Source: Pyxidicoccus xibeiensis | Lineage (GTDB): Bacteria; Myxococcota; Myxococcia; Myxococcales; Myxococcaceae | Assembly (NCBI RefSeq): GCF_024198175.1 | Contig: NZ_JAJVKV010000004.1 | Span: 248,001 to 312,000 of the forward strand | Length of the DNA stretch: 64,000 nucleotides | Direction: 5' to 3' | Shown here: positions 54,624 through 61,506 of the stretch, one piece after another | Layout of the letters: the number at the start of each line of letters is the position of its first letter | How positions within the stretch are numbered: the stretch's first letter is position 1 | Notes under the pieces: generated by a model | What the model was told of the DNA's origin: nothing | The model's database searches: none | Seen by the model: the letters and a program-made list of their open reading frames with translations, nothing else | Made by a program: the position numbers and the translations under genes

Positions 54624-55862
54624 TCAGTTCATCCGGCAGGAGGAGCCCGAGACCGCGGACCAGGACGTGCCCACGCACTCGTAGAAGGTGTTTCCGCCTC
54701 CGCACACCTCCATGTGGCACGACGTGTCGGCCGCGCTGATCTGCGTGCCGTTGAGGTGCGCGCCGTTCGCGCAGGAGCACGAGCCGCCACACGTCACACC
54801 CGTGTTTGCCCACTGGTTGCCCGTCCGGCACTCATAGAGGTTGTTGTCCGAGCCGCAGGTGCGGAAGCCACAGTAGGTGAGCCACTGCGGAATGGGTTTG
54901 CCATTCTTGTACGCGCCGCCGGCGCACGAGCACGTCTTCGGCGCACTGCTCCCAGCCAGGCACGAGTCCGCCTGGCCCGCGGGCGCGCGGTTGCAGCCAT
55001 TGGCGCACACCTGCTTCACGACGGGGATGCCGCCCTTGCACACGTAGAGGAAGTTCGGGTCGCCCGGCACGCCGTTGTTCCCGCAGAACAGGCCCCCCTC
55101 GGGACTGCACTGCCCGGGAGGAGGAGGCGGCGGCGGCGGCGGGGTGGTGCCGTACCAGTAGCTCTCGCCGTACAGGTTGAGCATGGCGCGGGTGTTGGTG
55201 TCGTACTTCGTCTTGGCGAGGGCCCAGTCACTCGAACCCCAGTTCTCGCCGTTGTAGTGGTGGGCGAGAAACCCGAGCCAGTTGTCCCACGTCGGCCCGC
55301 CCACCCGGATGTTGTTTATCCAGTTGTACATGTCCTGGCGCGACGCGAACACAGGCGTGAAGTCGGAGGCCCAGGCCTTGTCGAGGACGAGCTTCACCGC
55401 GCGCGTCGCGCTCCCCTGTTGCGTCAGGATGCCAGTGCCATACTCGGCCAGCGTGTCGCTGTAGGTGCCGGGTGCGTCGAACTGGAACATTCCGAGGCCT
55501 CCCAGTTGGAGGCTGCAGTTACCATTTCCATCCCAGTAGCCCGCCAGGATGGGACCGTTGCAGTCCGGGGAGTTGGGCCCGGGACACTCATAAGGAGAGT
55601 GCTCGCCGTAACAGAAGGCCATGCCCGTCTCCGTGTTGGCGATGCCGGCCCACAGCAGCGGGTTGTCGACGTTGGGGTCCGCGGCCAGCACGGACTTGAT
55701 GAGGTCCGAGCGCTGGCGCATGGCGGCGGCGGAGGCTTGCGACTGTGATTGCTCCGCCAGCGCATCGTCCGACTCGGGTGCATCTTCCGTGGGCTGGCAG
55801 GCCCCCAGCCCGAGGGCCAGGGTGACCAGGGCCCATCGACAAACGAGATGTTCGGCTTTCAT
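54624..55862 (-). CDS. Lysozyme-like (transglycosylase) lipoprotein with Cys-rich modules
   Basis: 412 residues; GAGGAG before ATG 55862. The lipobox is LGLGAC (C22). Residues ~55-235 resemble a lytic transglycosylase: candidate catalytic E78 in IANTETGMAFC, then GGLGMFQFD and HHYNGENW. A poly-Pro linker (~245-256) follows. The C-terminal ~140 residues hold Cys-rich modules (CSCAGGAYKNGKPIP, TYCGFRTCGSDN, CSCANGAHLNG) like those of the M23 neighbour. The two proteins thus share a module and an operon and would attack glycan and peptide bonds together. Confidence 0.85.
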   Translation of the reverse strand: MKAEHLVCRWALVTLALGLGACQPTEDAPESDDALAEQSQSQASAAAMRQRSDLIKSVLAADPNVDNPLLWAGIANTETGMAFCYGEHSPYECPGPNSPDCNGPILAGYWDGNGNCSLQLGGLGMFQFDAPGTYSDTLAEYGTGILTQQGSATRAVKLVLDKAWASDFTPVFASRQDMYNWINNIRVGGPTWDNWLGFLAHHYNGENWGSSDWALAKTKYDTNTRAMLNLYGESYWYGTTPPPPPPPPPGQCSPEGGLFCGNNGVPGDPNFLYVCKGGIPVVKQVCANGCNRAPAGQADSCLAGSSAPKTCSCAGGAYKNGKPIPQWLTYCGFRTCGSDNNLYECRTGNQWANTGVTCGGSCSCANGAHLNGTQISAADTSCHMEVCGGGNTFYECVGTSWSAVSGSSCRMN

Positions 55863-56087
55863 GCGTCTCCTCGCGAGCGGGACTCGCCCCCCTCGATGTG
55901 GTCGTGCATCGACCTGGGGAGAGTGTCGGGGCACTCGCCGGAGCCGTGGGATTAAGCCGAATTAAATCGAGAGTATTGGCCGCGCGCACGGTGCCAGCCT
56001 GAGTGGACTCCGGGCGGGCGGGCAGCGCGACGCCACTTGGGGTGAGCCGGGACCTGCAACCCCGATGCTGGAGCAGTGTCGTGACGT

Positions 56088-56132
56088 CTTCAGCGGGAGA
56101 TGGCCTCGCGCGGCGCCGTGGCGGGCGCCTGG
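56088..56132. repeat. 45-base direct repeat, copy 1 (partner 59486-59530)
   Basis: This segment matches 59486-59530 at 44 of 45 positions in the same orientation. At 59486 it is the 3' end of a phosphatase gene, so this copy is a duplicated tail. It sits next to the stop codon of the outer-membrane barrel gene. Confidence 0.85.
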
Positions 56133-56136
56133 GAAG

Positions 56137-56895
56137 CTAGAAGCGAACCTGCAGCCGCACGCCGCCCTGGAGCCATGCGTGGAGCTCCTTCTTCCTGATG
56201 TCGTCAGACTCCTCGGTGTCCTCCAGGAAGCCGCCCTCGCCGTCGACCTCGATGCTGCTGTTGACGGTGGCGTATTGCCCCGCCGTGAGCGTGACGAAGG
56301 GGCCCACGGAGAACAGCTTGTTCACCCGGTAGTCGAAACCGCCCTGGAAGGAGGCGAACTCGAAGCCCTGGATCGAGGTCGTCACCTTGGCGGCCAGCGG
56401 ACCCTCACTCGTGGAGACGCCCAGGTCGAGGGCTTCATAACCCACGCCCAGCCCCACCCAGGGCTGGAGCGTCTCGCCCGGCTGGAAGTGATAGGACAGG
56501 TTGACGCCGAAGCGAAGCTGACGCGCGCTGCAGCTCGCGCCCTCCGGGCAGTCCTCCTTGAGTGAGCCCAGTCCGTACTGGAAGGACGCGCCCAGGTAGA
56601 GGTTCGAGTTGAAGAAGTACCCCGCATCGACCTGCAAGGGGATGACACCGGAGACGGAGTCACCCACGTCTCCACCGAAGGAGCCACCCATCGAGCCGAA
56701 CTTGCCGAAGGGCGCTCCGTACCCGGCACGAAGCCCGAAGGACAGTCCCCGGTCCTCCGCGGCCCGCTCCTGCGCCTCGTAGTCGACGTTCTTCCGCCGG
56801 AATCCATCATTGCGCCAGCTGCTGTCAGCCAGGGCGGAGGAGGAGGAGAGCACGAGCGACAGCGAGGCGAGCTTCCAGAGCATGCGAGTGTTCAT
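56137..56895 (-). CDS. Outer-membrane beta-barrel protein
   Basis: 252 residues; the signal peptide ends SSALA (~24). Alternating strands (LSFGLRAGYGAPFGK, LYLGASFQYGLGSL, LRFGVNLSYHFQPG, PWVGLGVGYEALDLGV) and a final Phe (RLQVRF) are typical of an eight-stranded OmpW/porin-like barrel. Turns carry Gly/Asp/Glu. The start is ATG 56895. The 45-base repeat lies 5 bases beyond its stop codon. Function unknown. Confidence 0.83.
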   Translation of the reverse strand: MNTRMLWKLASLSLVLSSSSALADSSWRNDGFRRKNVDYEAQERAAEDRGLSFGLRAGYGAPFGKFGSMGGSFGGDVGDSVSGVIPLQVDAGYFFNSNLYLGASFQYGLGSLKEDCPEGASCSARQLRFGVNLSYHFQPGETLQPWVGLGVGYEALDLGVSTSEGPLAAKVTTSIQGFEFASFQGGFDYRVNKLFSVGPFVTLTAGQYATVNSSIEVDGEGGFLEDTEESDDIRKKELHAWLQGGVRLQVRF

Positions 56896-57160
56896 CGCGG
56901 TGACCTTGCGCGGAGAAACGGAGTGCTCCCCCACCATTGCGGTGGTGGATGCGCTTCCGACGCCCGTCCACCCGCTTTATTCAAGAGCGCTGCAATAGCA
57001 TCCGGTGCGCAAGTCCAACGGAGCCTCCCGTGACGCGCGAGCGCCCCGCTCCGCGACCGCATTCTCCGAGGCCCCTGTCCGTCAGCGTCTCGCCGACCAG
57101 CGCCACACACAGCGTTGCTGGCACCCGCCGACGCCACCTCCCCGCCCCAGGCCGCCTGCC

Positions 57161-57595
57161 TCAGGGACAGAGCCGCTCGACAGAGTTGATCCGCATCGCA
57201 CCATCGACGTTCGCGTCGTTGGTCTGGTCGCCGCTGGCGATGCTGCCGTTCGCCGTGAAGTTGTTCCGCGTGAGCTTCGCGACGCCGTCGATGCTCACCG
57301 TCGCCACCTTCGCCGCATCCACCGCGAGCTCGTAGACGTGATACGTGCCGCGGGTCACCGGGAACGCCGCGGACTGCGTGTCGTCCTCGGCGTAGAGGAT
57401 TCCGCCGATGAAGCACTTCGGGCCGCACACGCCAGCCGAGCAGACCTGTCCCGAGCTGCATTGCGTTCCGTCCACCCGTTGCGTCCACGTGGTCACGGAT
57501 GTCTCCGGCAGGCACTGCTCGCACGAGTTCGCCGCGTTCACCGCTCCGGAGGCAACCTGCTGGCCGTCGATCTGACAGCGTGCGACGCAGGCGCC
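57161..57595 (-). pseudogene. C-terminal remnant of a Cys-rich secreted protein, frameshifted
   Basis: From ~57590 the minus strand reads CQIDGQQVASGAVNAANSC, then CEQCLPETSVTTW and CSSGQVCSAGVCG, and ends SVERLCP at 57161. This is a Cys-rich module plus a LamG-like tail (GTYHVYELAVDAAKVATVSID). Just upstream, a run of Gs changes frame: a stop (TGA) lies in this frame and another frame continues with EPCEGA. No start codon exists, so this is the 3' end of a broken gene. No intact source copy lies in the window. Confidence 0.6.
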
Positions 57596-57744
57596 CCCTC
57601 ACAGGCTCCACACAGCCCTCAATCTTCGGCGCAAGGTGGCCCGGCGTGCCCCGCAGCCCAAGGAGGCCCTGTCCGAGCTGGCCGCGGACCTTCCCTCCGC
57701 GGGCGAGCTGGTGGCCCGGGCGGAGACCTGCTGGCCCAGCGCGC

Positions 57745-59286
57745 TCAGGGGAGCAGGAGCAGCGTGCGGACGCGCTCGGCGCGGAGGTGCTGGTGCAGGT
57801 AGGGTTTCAGCACGTCGTGAGTGAGTGCTCGGGTCAGCTGCTCCTCCCTGTGCCGAATGACATCCACCCGGCCGGTGGCGCGCACCTGCCGCGCAATCTC
57901 CGCGGCTGGAAGCGAGCGCACCAGCCAGTGGGGGTCCGTGTTCATCGCGTGGCGCCGGAGCGAAGTGGGGCCGTGGCGGATGCTCGGCCCCAATCCATGC
58001 TCCATCTTGAAGCCGTAACTCGGGCCGTGGTCCCCCGCCAGCAGCTCCTTGACCACCGTCTCGGCGACCGCGTCGAGCTCTTCCAGCGCGGCGGCGACCA
58101 GTTCCCTCGCTTCTGCTTCGCCCGTGCCTTCCTTCAGGCTCACGTTGCAGCCAATCACCGTCAGCCCATCCATCTCGTTGTACAGCGTCTTGTACTTGAT
58201 GGACGTCCTGGCGAGGGGCTTCGTCGGCTTCGGCATGAAGCTCTTCCCAATCCACCGGCTCATGATTCGCATCGCGACCTGCCCCTCGATGTACTGGTCC
58301 GAGTACCGGCCAGGCACCGTCACCAGGAAGTGGAGCTGGGGCACCTTGTCGAAGCCGCGCACAACCACCATGGGCGCGCCGTCGGGCGGGTCCCGGGGCG
58401 CTGACGGCGGCGTGCGTGTGACGGGAGGTGTCTTCACGTCGCTGTCCACACCCATCAGTCCCGAGAAGGTCTTCATCACCTCTGACTTCGCTTCCTCCAA
58501 GGGAATGGAGCCGGACACCACCACCACCGCATGGGCCGGGGTGTAGTTCGCCTTCACGAAGGCGCGCACGTCCTCCAAGGTGATGTGGTTAATGGACTCG
58601 GGCGTCCCCTCCGCCGGGTGGCCGTAGGCATGCCCTACCAACAGCTTCTCCTGGATCCACCGGACCGAGGGCTTCTTGTCCTGGTTCGCGTTGCCCACCC
58701 ACACCGCGTCCGCCTGCCGAGCGCGCACCTGACGAAAGTCTTCCTCCGTGATGTTCGCCAGCGGGTCGGACATCCTCTGCGCCTCCAGCGCCACCAACTC
58801 GGAGAACCGTGCCGTTCCCAGGGTGCCCCCGAGCTCCGTGCTGTCGTGGGTGGTCAAGTGGTGCAACGTCACACCCGAGGCCTCCAGCAACTCATCCACT
58901 GTCGGATTGCGCGCGCCGCCAGGGCGCGCCTGCCGCGTCAGGTTGGCAGCCAGCGCGGCCAGTCCCTCCTTGCCCTCGGGCTCGTCCGTCGCCCCGACGC
59001 GGTAGGACACGACCAGCGTCACTTTTCCCGGGCCGGGGGCCTCGCGCACCACCAGTCGCATGCCGCTGGGGAAAACCTCATTCGAGACCTTCGTCGTCTG
59101 GGCCTGCGCCCCGCGAGCATGGTGGCTGAACGGGAGAGCATCGTGGGCCGAGATGCCAGTGGTCACGAATCCGGGGGGCGGTGTCGTCGCGCAGCCCTGC
59201 ACGGCGAGCCAGGGCAGCAAGGCCCACCCCATCAAACGGAAGGTGGAGCGGGTCAGACGCGGAACTCGAAGGGTGAGACGCGACAC
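57745..59286 (-). CDS. M16-family peptidase-fold lipoprotein lacking the zinc motif
   Basis: 513 residues from GTG 59286, chosen because GGAGG lies 8 bases upstream and the signal begins soon after. The lipobox is AVQGC (C32). The M16 layout is seen (MRLVVREAPGPGKVTLVVSYRVGATDEPEGKEGLAALAANLTR; later ANYTPAHAVVVVSGSI and LHFLVTVPGRY). At the inverted zinc site HxxEH the sequence is A111-LA-A114-N115, so all three ligands are lost and it cannot be an active M16 protease by that site. M16 proteins often act as pairs with one inactive member; no active partner is adjacent. Confidence 0.85.
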   Translation of the reverse strand: MSRLTLRVPRLTRSTFRLMGWALLPWLAVQGCATTPPPGFVTTGISAHDALPFSHHARGAQAQTTKVSNEVFPSGMRLVVREAPGPGKVTLVVSYRVGATDEPEGKEGLAALAANLTRQARPGGARNPTVDELLEASGVTLHHLTTHDSTELGGTLGTARFSELVALEAQRMSDPLANITEEDFRQVRARQADAVWVGNANQDKKPSVRWIQEKLLVGHAYGHPAEGTPESINHITLEDVRAFVKANYTPAHAVVVVSGSIPLEEAKSEVMKTFSGLMGVDSDVKTPPVTRTPPSAPRDPPDGAPMVVVRGFDKVPQLHFLVTVPGRYSDQYIEGQVAMRIMSRWIGKSFMPKPTKPLARTSIKYKTLYNEMDGLTVIGCNVSLKEGTGEAEARELVAAALEELDAVAETVVKELLAGDHGPSYGFKMEHGLGPSIRHGPTSLRRHAMNTDPHWLVRSLPAAEIARQVRATGRVDVIRHREEQLTRALTHDVLKPYLHQHLRAERVRTLLLLP

Positions 59287-59485
59287 GTGTGAAGCCTCCG
59301 TTGACGCGGTGGCCGCGTCGGGAGGCCGCACCCTGACCCGATTCGCGCTCGCGGGGCAACCGCCGGGGTTTCCACCCTGCGCACGCGGCAGTGGGGTGGC
59401 AGCGGACATCTCGTCGGGCCCCCTGCTGGACAAGGGTCGCCCGTGACGTGTTCGGCGTCACCGGGTCTCCCTCCCCTCGCGTGAC

Positions 59486-59530
59486 CTTCAGCGGGAGATG
59501 GCCTCGCGCGGCGACGTGGCGGGCGCCTGG
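59486..59530. repeat. 45-base direct repeat, copy 2 (partner 56088-56132)
   Basis: This copy covers the last codons and stop of the phosphatase gene (encoding QAPATSPREAISR). See 56088-56132. Confidence 0.85.
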
Positions 59531-60471
59531 ACGGAGGGACTCGACGCAGGGGCCTTGGGAACGAGCAGGGGCACGCGGCCCTCGGGATACAGGGCGGTGA
59601 GCCGGTTGCCCCGAATCTCCAGCGCCGCCAGGTGGCGGCCGTACCCCGCGCTCAGGCCCGTGTCGATGAACACCGCCCGCCCTCCGAAGCGCAGGTGGAC
59701 GCGCCCGTCCTGCGTCGTCGTGTGCCCCATCACCATCCGCTTCGCGCCCAGCAGGTCCAGCACCTTCGTGAGTCCGGCCTCCCACGTGGCCTCGTCTTCC
59801 AGCGCGTAGCCACGGAACCACAGCGGTCCGTTCCGGGCCGAGGCGCCTCCAGGAGGCTGGCCCGGTGTCAGGTCCTGCCGCACCCAGCGGTTGAGGCCCT
59901 CCAGCGTCGTCTCCGGCAGGTCCGGGGCAAGTCCCCCGTGCAGGAAGAGGGTGTCGTTGATGCGCACGACGGCGGCGTGCGTGCGCAGCCAGCGGCCATA
60001 GCGCCCCTCGGGCCCGTAGGCAGCCTGGAGTCCCTGCGTTCCCGGGGCCGCGCCCGGCGCATCGGGCACGGGGCTCTGGTCCGCGAACGAGGCCCGCTCG
60101 CCCGGGGCGACATAGCGCAGGTCGCCCATCATGTTCATCACCTCGTGGTTGCCCAGCAGGGCGTGGACCCGGCCCCCTGCCTTGCGCGCCTCGACCTCCA
60201 GGCGCATGAGCAGCTCGTAGGCCTCGCGCGTCTGGTCGCCCCGGTCCGGGATGTCTCCGGTCTGCACCAGGTGCGCCTTGCCGCCCGTCCAGTGGCCCTG
60301 GGCATCCACGAGCCCCGCCAGCTTCAGCACGTCGCGCAAGGCCCCCACGTCCCCGTGGACATCTCCCACGGCGACGATGCGCTCGACGCCCTGGAAGGAG
60401 TACGGCTCCGCGCGGGGCGTGGCGGCTACGAGAAGGGGAATCAGCAGCAGGCAGGACAGGGCATGACGCAC
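59488..60471 (-). CDS. Periplasmic metallophosphoesterase (Shewanella-like PPP type)
   Basis: 327 residues; the signal peptide ends VAATPRA (~21). The phosphoesterase motifs are in order: GDVHGD (36-41), GDIPDRGD (72-79), GNHE (107-110), a His in FLHGGLAP, and GHTTTQDG near residue 243. The layout matches Shewanella-like protein phosphatases of the PPP family. Likely acts on phosphoproteins or small phosphates in the periplasm. A Pro/Ser tail ends at the 45-base repeat. Confidence 0.9.
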   Translation of the reverse strand: MRHALSCLLLIPLLVAATPRAEPYSFQGVERIVAVGDVHGDVGALRDVLKLAGLVDAQGHWTGGKAHLVQTGDIPDRGDQTREAYELLMRLEVEARKAGGRVHALLGNHEVMNMMGDLRYVAPGERASFADQSPVPDAPGAAPGTQGLQAAYGPEGRYGRWLRTHAAVVRINDTLFLHGGLAPDLPETTLEGLNRWVRQDLTPGQPPGGASARNGPLWFRGYALEDEATWEAGLTKVLDLLGAKRMVMGHTTTQDGRVHLRFGGRAVFIDTGLSAGYGRHLAALEIRGNRLTALYPEGRVPLLVPKAPASSPSVQAPATSPREAISR

Positions 60472-60619
60472 GGGAAGTTCCTCGGCACGGCGTTGACGCT
60501 GACGCCGCGGAGCCTAGCCCACCCCACCCCGCCGGCTCACTCCGGTGGCGGGAGCTGTACAGTGGAGCGCCGAGAGCCTCGCCAACCCTTCGATACCAGA
60601 GTGGATTGAAAGAAGACCC

Positions 60620-61003
60620 ATGGAGAACAGCAAGTCACTCGCCGGATTGATAGGTCCCACGCTGCTGGCCGTGGGCACGACCGAAGCCTTCAACATGGAC
60701 ATCTTCGCCGCGCAGACAGCACCGGTCGTCTACCTGAACGGGACGCTGCTCTTCGTGGCAGGCCTTGCCATCGTGCGAGCTCACAACGTGTGGAGCCCGA
60801 GCTGGCGCGTCCTCGTGACCGCGCTCGGCTGGCTCACCCTGGCCGCCGGACTCTTTCGCATGGTGGCTCCCACGGCGCCTCAAGCCGGGGAGGGGCTGGC
60901 CACGTATCTGCTGCTCGCTGTTCTCACAGGCATTGGCGGCCTGCTGACCTACATGGCCTACCGACCATCGCGGACCGCGACGCAGCCGCAAGCCCACCCC
61001 TGA
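60620..61003 (+). CDS. Small four-segment membrane protein
   Basis: 127 residues. Hydrophobic segments at ~7-25, 36-52, 60-82 and 94-113. Start ATG 60620 with only a weak ribosome site. A family of ~120-residue inner-membrane proteins beginning with a SLAGLIGPTLL-like stretch is seen in other proteobacteria; function unknown. Divergent from the phosphatase gene. Confidence 0.72.
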   Translation: MENSKSLAGLIGPTLLAVGTTEAFNMDIFAAQTAPVVYLNGTLLFVAGLAIVRAHNVWSPSWRVLVTALGWLTLAAGLFRMVAPTAPQAGEGLATYLLLAVLTGIGGLLTYMAYRPSRTATQPQAHP

Positions 61004-61092
61004 CCCGGGGTTCCTCCGGATTCCGAGGGCGGGCTGCTGCGCCGCGTTTCACCTGTCATCGGCAACGAACTCGAGGTTCGCTGGAGGTAGAG

Positions 61093-61488
61093 ATGGGCGT
61101 CTTCTTCAAGTGGCAAGATGAGGTGGTGTGGAATCCATCGCCCAGGATGACCCGGCTCTTTCTTGCCCAGGTACGAGCGCTGGAAGAAGCACTGGAAGTG
61201 CAAAGTGGGATTGGCGAGATGATTGCCGACGAGGTGGAGCTCAATCCTTCGCTGCTCGAGACCTTTGTCTCTGTGCTCGTTGAAGAGCTGGAGTCGGAGA
61301 CGAGCAGTACCTTCAAGACGTTGATCGCTGGGCCGTTTGCGATGGCGTATGGAATTCTTCGGGCGTGCGAGCCGAAGTCGCCGCGCCCGACGATGAGAGG
61401 AGCCACGGAACATCTTGCGCGCCGAGGCGAGGTGTTGGTGTCGGGGCGAGGGCGGGTGGGGCCCATCTACGAGGGGCTTGTCGATTGA
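61093..61488 (+). CDS. Hypothetical protein
   Basis: 131 residues; GGAGG six bases before ATG 61093. The first half is helical and acidic (RALEEALEVQSGIGEMIADEVEL). The second half has a hydrophobic helix (TLIAGPFAMAYGILRACEP) and a basic end. No signal. Convergent with the ADOP permease gene, 18 bases apart. GC is a little lower than neighbours. No family recognised. Confidence 0.7.
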   Translation: MGVFFKWQDEVVWNPSPRMTRLFLAQVRALEEALEVQSGIGEMIADEVELNPSLLETFVSVLVEELESETSSTFKTLIAGPFAMAYGILRACEPKSPRPTMRGATEHLARRGEVLVSGRGRVGPIYEGLVD

Positions 61489-61506
61489 TGGGAGACGCGA
61501 CGCCGC

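Noticed and set aside
57636-57744. Short plus-strand coding fragment near the M16 gene end
   Set aside because: Ala/Arg-rich reading with no start context; probably compositional.
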